NCBI RefSeq assembly: GCF_011397635.1
Contig: NC_064763.1
Span: forward strand, 26,983,437-27,047,436
Length of the DNA: 64,000 nt
Direction of reading: 5' to 3'
From: Epinephelus fuscoguttatus
Lineage: Eukaryota > Chordata > Actinopteri > Perciformes > Serranidae
In this document: one piece after another, positions 12,478 to 28,487 of the stretch
Numbering within the stretch: position 1 is the stretch's first letter
Layout: every line of letters starts with the position of its first letter
The notes under the pieces: model-generated
Told to the model about the DNA's origin: nothing
The model's input: only the letters and a program-made list of their open reading frames with translations
The model's database searches: none
Position numbers and translations under genes: made by a program

Positions 12478-12780
12478 TTCTGTCAATGAACTGAACGGAG
12501 TGCGTTTGTTGTTGGGACACAAGCAGTGAAAGTCACATGACCGCCATTGATCGGAAAACTGGCAGGCGATTTGCCGGTGACAAACAACAAACGCACCCCG
12601 TCCAGATATATGGCAACAATTTCATCACATTTAACTAGAGATTGTAATATACAACTTTCCGTCTCTCCTTTCTGACACAGAGAAGGCGAGAAGACAGTAC
12701 GTTGGTTCGAGATCCAGTGACGGACAGTTACCGCCGGGACACGCCGTGAAAATATCAAACGGACAAACACTTTGTGAGAA
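12478..12780 (-). promoter_or_regulatory. PIGS 5' UTR and proximal promoter
   Basis: This segment lies upstream of the 19-nt first coding exon. It contains several CpGs and two 14-bp inverted arms (12500-12513 and 12583-12596). No TATA box was seen. The transcription start is not determined. Confidence 0.45.
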
Positions 12781-14040
12781 GTTGGTAACCAGCGCCCCCA
12801 TGTGGTGGTTTAAATGTTAGCCGACACATTTCCAAAAATGCAGAGATTAACACTGATTTTTCCTTAAATGCAGTGTGATCAGAAATGTAGAAACCGTGTG
12901 TCAACTTATTTTTTTTTTCTTATTTATTTATTTTTTTGTTAAGCGTTAACACCACATACATTTTTATTCTTTCTGATGATATTTGTCTGCACTCTTCTGT
13001 GCAGGGTTTTCATTATTTTGTCCACTTTGTGTACACACCTGAGGGAAGGAAGTTCATAAATTATTGTAAGAGATTGACAGATAAACAATTCAAAATATAG
13101 GCTAATTTCTGATCACTGTCGTTGATGCAAACAAAAGTGGATCAGATCAGTGCATCAGATAAAAATGTAATCCTTTTTTGATTTATTAACTTTAATTATC
13201 CAGAGAGATTTTATGGGGAAAAGGCTGTGATTTTCAGAGACACCCTGTGCAGCAATGATAGCAGGTTCACACAACACTGCAACAGTTGCCCAGTACAACC
13301 ACAGTGTGTTCTGTTGACATTGAGCAGCTTTACTGGAGCAGTGGGGAGCTAAGGGGATTGCTCAAAGGCAACTCAGTGGTGGCATTCTTTTTTTACTTTG
13401 CCCATCCAAATTTATTAAGCTGATCTCAGGGGCCATACTGGTGACTTTCTGGTCTGACCTTCAAGCCACTAATGCAAGATTTAGCTGTCTTGTGTTACTG
13501 TTGCTGAATGTTTGTGGGTTGAAGAAATTCTCCCACTTATTAAACTAAATGAACTTTTTTTAAACTCTCTTGGATCAGCTGGAAAATGCATCAACACAAA
13601 GTTAAAAACATGGCTGATTTTCTGAGCTCATAAAAAGTTGGCTTTTTAGAGATACATGCTTCTCACAGGATGTTGTTATGACCCTATAGAATATGATGCA
13701 ATATGATGCATTTCTGTTAATTAAACTACCCAATTGTATTCAAACAGTTTAAGAATAGCACAGCCTTAAACAATTACAGCAGTAAAAGGCAACTTGCACA
13801 CTATTAAAACTATAATATTAATTCATTCAACATATGTCGGTGTAATAGTGAACACTGGGGGGCATTTTTCTGCAGAGTGAGTCATTTTACTTTTGATACT
13901 TTGAGTTAATTTTGCTCATAATACTTACATATTTTCACTTAAGTACCATTTTGAATGCAGGACTTTTACTTCAAGTACTTTAGCGGTGTGGTGCTGATAG
14001 TCAGGGTAACCACACCTTCTTAAACATCAAATTCAAGGAC
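12781..14040. other. Intergenic region upstream of PIGS
   Basis: No gene is visible. The segment 13845-13990 (ending cttttacttcaagtacttta) resembles the interior of the hAT-type element at 62871-63270. The rest is A/T-rich and carries no recognisable coding block. Confidence 0.45.
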
Positions 14041-14048
14041 ATTTCAAC

Positions 14049-14075
14049 AACTGTTAGGGATGGATCCTGGTGCGT
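14049..14075. repeat. Direct repeat, copy 1 (27 bp)
   Basis: The 27-bp sequence beginning aactgttagggatggatcct recurs at 15088-15114 with a single mismatch. The two copies are 1039 bp apart in the same orientation. Confidence 0.85.
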
Positions 14076-14084
14076 GTCAATTTT

Positions 14085-14460
14085 GAGGGCCCAGTGTGTA
14101 GGATTAAGGGCCATCTGCTGAAATAAATGGTAAATAATATTCATAACTATGTTTTCATTTATCTATGATCAGTTTAAGCTAAAAATCATTGTGTCTAAAT
14201 GACCTTAGAACGAGCTGTTTTATATATACATATAGAGATGTTCTCATCTATGGCTGCATGATAACAGGTTGTCTCCTATGGTGTCTGTTATGTTGTTTCT
14301 ACAGTAGCTCAGAAAGGACAAACCAAACACTGGCTCTAGATAGGAGATATTTGTGTTTCACATTGGCCACTGTAGCTCTACACATTGGACACATAGGAGA
14401 AGTTTTAGTGCTGCAACCTCACCACTAGATGCTACTAAACCCCACACACCAGACCTTTAA
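14085..14460. mobile_element. Short terminal-inverted-repeat DNA element (MITE)
   Basis: The left end, agggcccagtgtgtaggatt, is mirrored by the right end, whose reverse complement begins aaaggtctggtgtgtggggt. About 17 of the first 22 positions agree. The roughly 375-bp body has no coding capacity. The right subterminal sequence (ccactagatgctactaaa) is common in fish genomes in this family. A target-site duplication could not be fixed. It lies between PIGS and aldolase C. Confidence 0.7.
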
Positions 14461-14743
14461 GGACCCAAGGGAATCGAGGATGTTTTTACTAAAGCAAAGG
14501 ATCCGAATACTTCCGCCAACACTGTATTTAACTAAATGTAAATAAACTGGCTGGATGAACACAACATGGGGGGAGGATCTCGGCCTGCTAAACTAAATAA
14601 TGTGATACAAGAGAACTACTGCATGACTGTTCAAGTGTCAGGAACGCAGAATAAAATAGCATCCAAAGATAAATGATAGACATATTAGGACTATTAGCAA
14701 TAATGTCACACACAGAGATCTCTGCTAGGTTTTAAAGTTTTAG

Positions 14744-14749
14744 TTTATT
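14744..14749 (-). terminator. Candidate aldolase C polyadenylation signal
   Basis: AATAAA on the minus strand, 1.0 kb after the aldolase C stop codon. A 3' UTR of about 1 kb would be usual for this gene, but the assignment rests on position only. Confidence 0.45.
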
Positions 14750-15087
14750 TTTCTCCACTATTTGACACACCGAGTGCTTCAAGAACAATATTGACATCAC
14801 AAACATCACAGTATTCCAACACAGCAGTGACTGTTTCCCCCATCGCTAACCTCACATATTGGTCCACATTATGTCAATAGAAACCATCTCCTGTTATCGT
14901 GGGGTGCGCTGGGGGAATCAGGAAAGGGGAATGACACACAAGCATCACATAATATCGACACCTTCACACAACTGAATACATTAATTACTGTATGTAATTT
15001 AAAGATAATGTTATACTGAGAATAGACACACAAGATGTTCCTCTGATTAGTGGTGATTAGAAGCTTGTGAACAGAAAGGTTAGGATG

Positions 15088-15114
15088 AACTGTTAGGGAT
15101 GGATCCTGGTGTGT
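15088..15114. repeat. Direct repeat, copy 2 (27 bp)
   Basis: This is the partner of 14049-14075, with 26 of 27 positions identical. It lies in the probable aldolase C 3' UTR. Confidence 0.85.
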
Positions 15115-15750
15115 ACTGGTTTCTTACAGAGTGTCTACCGACCTCTGCTGGTGCTACGGCTTTCTGAGAGTGCAACAAGCCCTCCGCACTTTTGGACAGT
15201 CGCTCAAAACATCAACTCAATCTGAAAAGTCAACACTGTGACACTGCTTGTCACGTAACGGATGTACTGATACAGCTAATAATTGGTTGGTCCCACTTGT
15301 CAGTTAGGATGTTAGTACAACGCTTTGAGGATGACACTGCGTTCTGACAGAAGCGAAACACCGACACACACACCTCCCTGCTTGGGAGTGGCTTAAGATT
15401 AATAATGTGGGGGAGACAGGAGCAGAGAATAGGCATGAATTTACTACTGACTGGTTATCTTCTGATTAAATTCTGCAGCCTCGGACTTCCTATCTCTGAC
15501 ACTCCACTTGAGTCACAAATTGTCTAAAAGCAGATTTGATTTGTTTGGTTAAATAGAAAAATAAAACAAGCCTGTTCACTGTAGTTTCACATTATGTTTT
15601 TAAATACATATATCTAATCATGTAATTTTAATAACTGAATAACTCTAAAGTACAGTAGACAGCGCAGGCCTGTGATTGATGGAAGAGTGAGGGGGAATAG
15701 CAGAGCAGATATAAGACTATAACTAGGCCACAGCGGAGTGTGGTACATGT

Positions 15751-19872
<4,122 letters not shown>

Positions 19873-20342
19873 GGTGGCTGAAAGAGAGAGAAAGCCATTA
19901 GGAGGTCGCATTGTTTCACGGTATGTTGATTTGGTCGACTGCCCAGCACTGGCCTCTTTCATGTGCCCCTCTATTGTCTACAACATGGCTACCTCGCTGC
20001 AGCACTAAGCTCTTCTCACTGAGGGTAGGAGGATGAATCTGACAAAATTCCTACAAGATGGCACCTCAAGTCACACAATCCTTGGACCCAGCGTGTGTGT
20101 GAGATGTGATAAAACTAGTGACTATGAGCAGAAGATGTGCTTCTTGCCTCCTTAGAGAAAATAAGAGCCAGAAATAAATAGACAGGAACTGTCTGTGTTG
20201 AGAAAAAGATTATTTCTTATATGTTGCCTGGCCACATTGGTGGCAGCAGCAGCGCTGTCACGACGTGTGAACATGCACGCACACGCTTCAAACCAGATTA
20301 TTATGTCCCCTATTCCCTTCATCGCTCTGCCGTAAATAAGCA

Positions 20343-20428
20343 GTTACATAACCCCTCCCCTCCCCACCCCACTGGTAGCACAGAAGACAGAGAGGGAGCG
20401 ATTATGTAATGCAGCTCCTATATATTTT
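20343..20428. promoter_or_regulatory. Two D-box (PAR-bZIP/E4BP4) sites beside a TATA-like motif
   Basis: GTTACATAAC (20343-20352) and ATTATGTAAT (20401-20410) both match the palindromic consensus RTTAYGTAAY perfectly, on one strand or the other. Between them is a C-rich run (acccctcccctccccacccc, 20351-20370). On the plus strand a TATA-like ctatatatttt follows at 20418-20428. The cluster lies in aldolase C intron 1, about 470 bp upstream of the first coding exon. It could be an intronic enhancer, an alternative promoter or a plus-strand promoter. Confidence 0.5.
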
Positions 20429-22715
20429 GCTGCCAGTCCCCATTATAGCCACAGGACTGGATGCAACACGGCTTGTTTCACTCTCCTCAGCAACACAGCA
20501 ACAACTCAGCCTTTTCTTTGCCTTCAAACCTCCTGCTGCGATCACTGAGGCTTACTACTGGACACATACAAGATGACCACGCATGGGATTTGTAAATTCC
20601 AGTTTTCCCTCATCACTAAAACGCATCACTCCCACTAATGCAGGCTGTACTAGAGAACATGCTGTGACTTTCCTCTCTGGTCGACTGCTCCAGTTGCCAA
20701 GACACGCCCAGCAAATGGCATCACACGTTATAGCTCTGTTCAGCATCACAAGTGCACCAGTATGGGCCACGATATTGGATCAGCTATAGATTTATCTGCT
20801 TGATGGGTTGAAGCTCCTCATTTAGCGACCAATATCTGAGGATAAATAGTATTTTGTCACCACAGAGAGAGAAATCTTAGTGTGAGACACTAGATTTACA
20901 ATTTAAAGCACATTAACTGGATCATGTAACACAAAAATATATAACAGGAGTGTTAGCGTAGCTCAACATAAACTGACCACTGGATTCCCAACTGAGGCTG
21001 CTTTGCTGTGGTAGGACACTAGCTGACATTCCCGGTATCCCTTGTGCTAATCCTCAGCTTAAAGCTATGAGATAACAACCTTCAGAGAGCACATACACAC
21101 AGGCCTCTCAAAGAAAACAGAGTGCAGATACCACGACACAAAAGTCAAGCACGGCTGACTGCTGATAGTTAAATTCTACACGCAGGTGAAATAAAAGAGG
21201 CCAGGCCGGCAGGGAATAAGGTGTCCTCCGAGGGGAACACTTTGACCAAAAGACGTTCATGCAGATCTCTCCAGTGAATAAATGAGGTTATCCATACTTG
21301 ATAAAGGCCAAGCCAAGAGCAAAAGCATGAAGTGTGGGGCTTCAGTATGTTTATATTTGCACAGCCCTGCTCCACTGTTAGCCAGACAAAACTCATGCTC
21401 AGCAAATACCTGCTATCTTTTGTGAAGCACCTGCGTGTCTCAACAATACATTTTCACTAGTGTAGTGTCTGGTTGGGTTTCTGCTGAGGAAACATTGCAG
21501 AATACTTTGAAAGGCGACATGAAATGTACATTTTGTGCAATATTCAAACACAAAGCAAAGTTACCAAATACGTGAGCTTATGAAACAACGTTCAAAGACA
21601 AAAATATTCTTTTCAATAGGAAATACGGAGCTCAGTGACACAATGACGCCTGGAAATGTTTCTGGTCACACATCTTTTATACTGGCTGAAAGCTTAAGAA
21701 GAGGACCTTGAAGGAGAATGCCCTGCTGCCAACACGTGACCTGTCTCTGATATATGATCAGCCTGGAGCAGGTTTGTTAGAAAAACACAGACGCTGTGGA
21801 AAATATATATAGTTAAGCACCTTTCTACTTCTGAACACTTTCTGTTCTGTGGGCAAATTGAGCCTATGAATAAATATCCATAAAGTGACGTTGTGGGAGC
21901 CGTTATGAACCAAAAATATTTCATTCTGTTTTTATTCTATTTAAAACATCAGCTGTGAATCTCAGGCTTTGCTGACAGTCTCACTTCTCAAGATCAGAGA
22001 ACAGTTTATTTCTTGACAACACGCAGCTCCAGTGTGTCCCGCACACTCAATAATCATCACCTGCTGCAGGTGTGACAAACTAAAATAAGGGCATCTGAAT
22101 TATACAAAACATTAATCAAGTTAAGAGTGAAGATTTTTATCCTTTAATGAACTGGTAATCTTTCTTGAACGACTGATTGGTTGAATTATTAAGTATCCTG
22201 CACTACACTTCATTTCCTCAAGTGGTCTATACAGAGAAGCTCCATTGCCTCATTGTAACCTTTGAAACAAACTAGTTTGAGGCATTTTAAATCCTGCATG
22301 CCCTTAAAATTTGGCTATCCTTCATCACAATTAGTCACCACAAGCTGGCGACATATTTGAAAAGCCAAGTGGGAATGTTGCACAGTGAAACTGTCTGGTC
22401 AATGCTGCTTGGTAACAAAATGGAGGAACATTAACTGTACATAAATATTGATTTAATGACAAAGTCTATCAACAGATGCACTGCTGGATGAGTGATGATG
22501 ATGACTTTAGTTGTAACTCATTGGCTGTCTGTCAGTGTTTTATAGTGGAGTCATCCCACCTCCCCTGGGGTAAACAACACCTCCACTGATGTCAGAAGAG
22601 ATTACATTTTAATGTAATTTTAGGCATATTAAGCTTCAGGGGAAATCAAGCAGAGGTGCTGCAGCACACAGCAAAGGCTGCACATCTGGCCTGATGAGTG
22701 AGGTGACTGTTTCAA

Positions 22716-23195
22716 CAATAGACTGTATACATGGACAACATGTCTCCACTTCCTTCCACTGTACAAAAATGAAGCCAAAATATCCCGGATATGGCATACT
22801 GTGTTGGTGACATCATTTGGGCCAGTCTGTGCAATAGTGATTGGAGAATGGAGCTGCGGTATTGAGGTCCTGATTCAGTGACGAATCAAGGGTAGCTGTC
22901 AATCATCATCATGCCACACCCTCATTTTATAGTACAAAATTACTGATCAAAAGCAAATTTGGAAAAAATAAATACTTGAACAAGCATCAACGTGATGAGA
23001 ACCAGGTAAAATGACAGAAATCATCTTTGTGAAAAATGTATTTGATGTGTACTTTGATTTGAATTTTGGCCCGTGTTGCATCCGCTAACATGGAGGGGGC
23101 GTTGATTATGACCTGTACTGCAGCCAGCCACCAGGGGCGATCGAGATGCTTTGGCTTCACCTCTGGGGAGATGTCCATCTTTCTACGGTCTATTG
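22716..23195. mobile_element. MITE with caatagactg terminal inverted repeats
   Basis: It begins caatagactgtatac and ends ctacggtctattg. The outermost 10 bp of each end are inverted copies (9 of 10). The roughly 480-bp interior is non-coding. The subterminal right sequence (gagatgtccatctttctacg) is typical of a very frequent fish repeat. It is directly followed by another element at 23195. Confidence 0.75.
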
Positions 23196-23660
23196 CTGTG
23201 TCTCAATTCGAGTACTTCCATTAGTACACTTCCATGTGGCACACTGTGTACACTATGTACTTACTTGTGTGGTATTTGAATTTTGACAGCATTTATTTGT
23301 TTTTTCTTCTTTTTAATGGCAAATTGCAACCGGACTGAGATTTAATGCCAACATTTGACTGCAACTCTGCGACTGTCGCACACCAAAATATCTGCCAACC
23401 TGTTTGCTTGTTCACCAGAGCTACAGCAGCCGCTGCAGCTTCCTCGGCCGCCATTTTCACAAGTTAGGTGGTCCCTCCCCTTCTGCTATGTAGACAAGAT
23501 GGCGACCATTGAGGGTAAAAATATCCAGAGATCCACACTGAACCTTTTGAGCGTTATGCGTACATCATCCGGGTATTTATACTGCACTGCATTTTGCCAT
23601 ATTTGCCAGTGTGAAAGCACAGCAAGTGTAAGTACAGAAGAATATGAACTGAGACACAGC
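23195..23660. mobile_element. MITE with gctgtgtctcaattc terminal inverted repeats
   Basis: The left end gctgtgtctcaattc and the right end gaactgagacacagc are inverted copies (14 of 15). The match continues less well inward (gtactt...acactt). The interior has no conserved product. It abuts the preceding MITE with no spacer, within aldolase C intron 1. The family is probably hAT-like, judged from end sequence only. Confidence 0.75.
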
Positions 23661-26520
23661 ATACTGTTTAACTCTAAGATACTGCATTGATAACAACCAA
23701 TCATCATCCTTTGCCAACGCATTAGGCTAATGTGATATATGATACAAGTCTCAAAACCTTTTAAACAATTTGTGCTGGCCAATTGAAATCTTAAGATAAC
23801 GGAAGGAATTTCTTTTCTTTTGCTCAAGGGCACCTCAGAAGCACAAACATTGAAATGCTTGTTTTAAGAATCATCTTCCTTATCAGTAAAATTGACCCAG
23901 CTGCAAAATGTCACTCTGACATGATCTGAAGTGGTAACCCTCTGATGCCATTCATCACGCAGTATCACTGGTGACAAGGTTTATCTTCCAGACAGTGCTG
24001 TAAAGTGTGCATCATCAGTTATCTTCTGATGAAGGACATCACTGCAGATTTGACAACTATAGGCACTTCACCAGTAAAGTTTTAAAGTGGGCACAAAAAC
24101 TGTACATTTTGGAATAATGTTTCATTCAAATTAGGCAGTATTAGGATGAAATTTGAAAATTGTTTAAGAGATGAGAGGGAGAGACAGCAAATCACTAAGC
24201 TCAATATTTAGTTGTCTCTCCATCGTACCCCTCTGTGATTTCCAGTCCAGCCTGTTGCTCAGTGTTCAAACTCAACACCATTTCTGCAGTGCGACATCAA
24301 GATGCAACAGCCAACTCCCTATTGTGACGTAACTTACCAACTACTCAAAGTGTGACTGCTACATGTTAAAAAACACCACAACTAACCATCGGTCAAATGC
24401 AGTGCACAGCAATCATACTGCAAACCAGACGAATCAAAGGAAAAACTGCAAATTCTCATTTGCCGTTTAATATGGTGACACAACTATTTAATTCAGGTTT
24501 AATTCAAACACATTATCCCGTCAGTCATCACATATCTGGTGCTTCCATCTACTTTAAGCTTTCACCTTGGAAAGGACAGGCTGATTAGATCATGCTACAA
24601 CAGTGAGATGCTGCAGAGGCTCACTTACCATCCCATGACACAAGTAGAGACCACAAACACATTAACATCAAACTCAACCCAGAATCTACATCTATAGCAA
24701 TCATGCAGCAACAGGTCTTCTTCTGAAGCGATGCTGCAAGCATAAAACTACTATATTTTTAAGCTTGCAAACTATATTGCGAAGTCAAGCTGTAGGCAGG
24801 GACTGGCACCTCTAACACTTACAGATAGTTAATATTTAATTTTAAGTGCGAGGGCAAGGAGAGGATGGAAAAGAAAATAGGATGTATTTTGTGTTGCTAG
24901 GTGTCGTTGCCTCAGCTGTATCATTATCACCATCTGGAGGTTTACCCACCTTGTTTTTTTTTTTCCTCTACATTGCAAGCTGCGTGAGCTTTAAGCAGAT
25001 GAAATGGCTCCTGCAGGGAAGCACTACTCAAAAGTAAAAAGCCTGCTTGGACTGCTGTGTTTTGTTACCAGACGGGCTGCTGCTGGCCTTGGCACTGACG
25101 GATGCTCCTGTGCTCGGGCTGTTACTATCCACAGGCCTTGATCCAGCAGAGCTAGCAGGAGCACTGTTTCCCATGCAGCTCTCTGATACAACAGCCTGTG
25201 GCGGACGTCGAGGCTGCGTGCATTGCGGTTCAGAGAGAGGGTGACACTGGTGAAAATGGGCAAAGTACACAGGGTGGCATTGCCCTCTGAAACACAGGTG
25301 AACTGTTTTGTTTTTCAACCTTCATGATTTGCATGACAAGTTGGATAGGTTTTGCGTTGCTATTGCAGATGTAGTCAAAGGATTAAGGTTAAAAGAGTTA
25401 TTGAGTAAAAAAAATTAAAAAAAAACGTGATTACAGACAGTACAACCTGTTGATGTAAAACTAATAAGAATTCCCATTAAATTAAATCGTAGTGTATGTT
25501 AATATGTCTCCTGTGTTCTAGTGATATGCTAATGAGATTTACATCCAGTCTGATGGTACAAATAGCCAATGAACCTTCAGGGTATTTTTGTTTTCTAGAG
25601 CTAAAACAAGTAGTTGGTTCATCAATTAGTCGACAGAATATTAATGAGCAGCATTCATTTAAGCTATTTTAAAGAAAAAAAGAGGCCAAAATTAACTGCG
25701 CACAGTAAATAATAGGGATAAAATATAAGAAAACAGTGGAATATGCCCCTCATATTATCCCAAAACCCAAATCTGCATATTTAAATTGCTTGTTTAGTCT
25801 GAGAAACAGCCCAAACCCCAAATACATTCAGTTTAAAAACAGACAAGACTAAGAAATACAGCACAGTGACGTTTGTGTTGACGTCAACTGAATGAAAATA
25901 TGTGATGTTCTAGTGTTATGCTTATAAGATGAGGTCTAATTGCACTAGTGCAGTGAGATATGTCATTTTATACATTAGACATTTAGTATAGTATAGTAAC
26001 GTTACACTCCTGCTCAGCGCGCCCCGCCTCCCATCACATCAGGGATGGTCTACGTGCTCAGGGACAGATACACACTCACACACAGGCAATGACACTGCTA
26101 CCATAATGATTCATCACCTCCATTTACACTCATCAAACATAAAATAACAGGGTGTGTTGATGTAAACCGAGAGCAGAGGCCGCAGACTCTTCTCTGTGCA
26201 CTTTCATCCTTGAAGGTCATCATTTTTGCGCACTTCCTGTTGCGTATTTCGACAGTAGGTTAAAATATGCAACTTTAAATGAATAAAATACCCCAAACTG
26301 AGGCAACTTTAATGTGTTTTTGTCGAAGGAGACGACGACAGAGGAGCAACAAGTACCAACGGTTGCTGTTAATTAACGGCAACTTAGCTAGGAGGAAACG
26401 TTAGCTTTAGGTGTAGAGCAGCATCACCTCTCTCCATCATCAATATTATCATCTTTTTATAATCAGTAACACATGAGGAGTGTATAAAGGTGTCGTATTG
26501 ATAAAGTCAGAGTGAATTCT
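23661..26520. other. Remainder of aldolase C intron 1
   Basis: No further exon or nameable element was found. A minus-strand open frame at 25027-25320 has a Ser/Pro/Ala-rich product (ASSAGSRPVDSNSPSTGA). It is preceded by an acceptor-like ctgtgtttcag. It resembles no family I know and is treated as unassigned. Confidence 0.5.
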
Positions 26521-26523
26521 TAC

Positions 26524-26620
26524 CTGCTGATGGGTGTCTGGGCACAGAGAGAGCAGGTGAGCAAGGTGCGGAGGATGCGGAGCGGTCTCCTGTTTCACTG
26601 CTGCAGCGCAACGTGACCCT
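26524..26620 (-). other. aldoc: Aldolase C non-coding first exon (5' UTR)
   Basis: The minus strand reads CCCATCAGCAG followed by a strong donor GTAAGAATTC, whose boundary is at 26523/26524. The downstream partner would be the acceptor before 19877, giving an intron of 6.6 kb. A first untranslated exon followed by a long intron is the usual layout of vertebrate aldolase C. The 5' limit is approximate. Confidence 0.6.
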
Positions 26621-26690
26621 TTACAAAACCCTCGAGCCGGGGGCGGAGCCTTCCTCCGCGCAGGCGCAGGGCAGCATCATAGCTCAGTTA
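26621..26690 (-). promoter_or_regulatory. Aldolase C GC-rich promoter
   Basis: The region holds a GC box (gggggcggagcc, 26639-26650). It also has an NRF1-like half-palindrome (gcgcaggcgcag, 26657-26668). Together with the CpG density this suggests the main TATA-less promoter just upstream of the non-coding first exon. Confidence 0.55.
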
Positions 26691-27034
26691 GGTTGCAGCA
26701 TGATTCTGCATCTTTGTAGCACGAGAACGTAGCATCGTACGTGATGGAGGACCTGTATGTGTTTTTGAGAGTGTTGCAGGGAAGTACTATGTCTAATCAA
26801 CAGTCAAACATTAAGACACATGTTTGTTAAATAGCATCAACATAAAGGAAACAACTGTGATAATAATATGTATAAACATGATGCACTGCCCTGTAACTTC
26901 TAGCTGGAAATCAGTCTGGGCTTTTTACAACAAATGTTTAGGCAACAATAAAGTTAGTGAAGTGTGTTATAAAATCATAAACTAAATCTATCCAACAAAT
27001 CACTTTTTAGGCAAATATAGAAGCAATCTGTCTG

Positions 27035-27480
27035 AATCCTGTGTACTGTGCTGGCACAGAAACAATTATACATTTATTTTATGAATGCATTTATGTAAAA
27101 TTCTTCTGGACTGATGTTGAACTTTTCTTTAAGCTAAGATTAATTTACAGAGAAAAGATGTAACTTCTTATTGTGGAGAAAATGATATGGAAAGAGGCTA
27201 TTTATTTTGAATTTTCTCATTTTATATGGTAAGCTTCTCATCCATAAATGCAAATTGTCTAAAAGGAAGACCAATATCAACCACTTCAAGCATGAACTAA
27301 ACTGTGCTTTGAAACATTAAAAATCAGAAACTGACAAATCAGAAAGCCATCAGAACTATGGTCATTTACAAGGCCTTAATAACCTCTTTTTTTCTTTTTC
27401 TTTTTTTAATTTTCAAGTGTATATATATCCCTTTTGATCTTTGGTCTTCTAGTTATTAATTGTTTTCTTCTGTCATTCAT
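27035..27480 (+). mobile_element. L1-type LINE, 3' end of ORF2 (fossil)
   Basis: The frame starting at 27035 reads NPVYCAGTETIIHLFYEC followed by IYVKFFWTDVELFFKLR. This is the zinc-knuckle-like C-terminal block (C...H....C) of L1/Tx1-class ORF2 proteins. About 27225-27350 encodes a FIHKCKLSKRKT-like block, the usual next motif, in a shifted frame. The reverse transcriptase and endonuclease are missing. This is a 5'-truncated relic with at least one frameshift, between the aldolase C promoter and the RSKR 3' end. Confidence 0.7.
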
Positions 27481-27719
27481 TTAATTTGAATACAGGATGT
27501 TAAAAAAGGGGGAACAGAAAAAATACAAAAAGTTTTATGCAACTTTTAAAAATAAAAACTGCTTATTGACTATCATACAGTGCCAGGCCTCAAATGAAAC
27601 AGCCTCAAAACTATGTGCAAATGATTTTTATAAGCACAAGTTTGGCTTTTTTCCCCTAAAATATGTCCAATCCAGAAAATCCATTAAAAAAAATTACCCA
27701 TATATTAATAGATGCCCTG

Positions 27720-27935
27720 GAACAGGGTCAGATCATGAGAGTCGCCTTAAGATGGACAACACCAAGTAAAAAAATCCCAGAAGGCCAAAACCACCTGGCT
27801 CAGAACTGTGACACTGGAGTTGGAAAGATGAAACTGTCATGGAGAGACGCGCAACATGCTGCCAAGGACTGAATGCAATGGAAAGAGCTCATTGAAGCAT
27901 TATCTCCCATGGGGGATGAAGAGGAATAAGTAAGT
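27720..27935 (+). mobile_element. Second LINE relic, C-terminal tail (RTE/CR1-like)
   Basis: The translated segment contains KMKLSWRDAQHAAKD, then MQWKELIEALSPM. It matches the pattern LSW..A...A.DR..W..L...LC found at the end of RTE/CR1-like reverse transcriptases. A TGA interrupts it where an arginine (CGA) is expected. The frame ends in a GATGAAGAGGAATAA tail followed by taagtaagtaag, a typical 3' simple-repeat end. It is strongly 5'-truncated. Confidence 0.6.
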
Positions 27936-28447
27936 AAGTCAAGTAGTCAATAGATGCTTATAATGGTGAAAGTCATATAAGGATTATAGGATACTTGCAC
28001 ATGTGATTAATGAATAAAAACTTAAATTCTATCAGGCCACGTTGAGAAAAAGAGATGGAAATATTTTTATAACTTGTGAGCGGAAATCAAAATAACTAGG
28101 ACTTAGCACTCTCGAGCAGCTGTGTAGTGGAAGGTATACGCAATTTACAGCTTATACCCGCTTCTTTTTCTGGCTGGAATATATAGGATAGTATACCCAC
28201 TTTTTCATCTACCTCGCACACCCATCTCATTAACTATCACGATACCACTGCAGTTCAGTAGTGGACCACATATTTTGGTATATGAATGTAGAAATGTATG
28301 TATATAGAAATGTAGTTAAGTAGAAGTACACACTTAAGTAACTGTCGACTGCTGATAGTGTACAAATGTCATTCGTTAACCAAACATAAGCATGCAACGT
28401 TTCTGCAGAAACAACGTGGGGTGACTGATAGGAAAAGTGAAGCAATG

Positions 28448-28487
<40 letters not shown>

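Noticed and set aside
12483-12770. Minus-strand 95-codon frame just upstream of PIGS
   Set aside because: It has no conserved motif, overlaps the 5' UTR/promoter and stops before the PIGS start codon. At most it is an upstream open frame.
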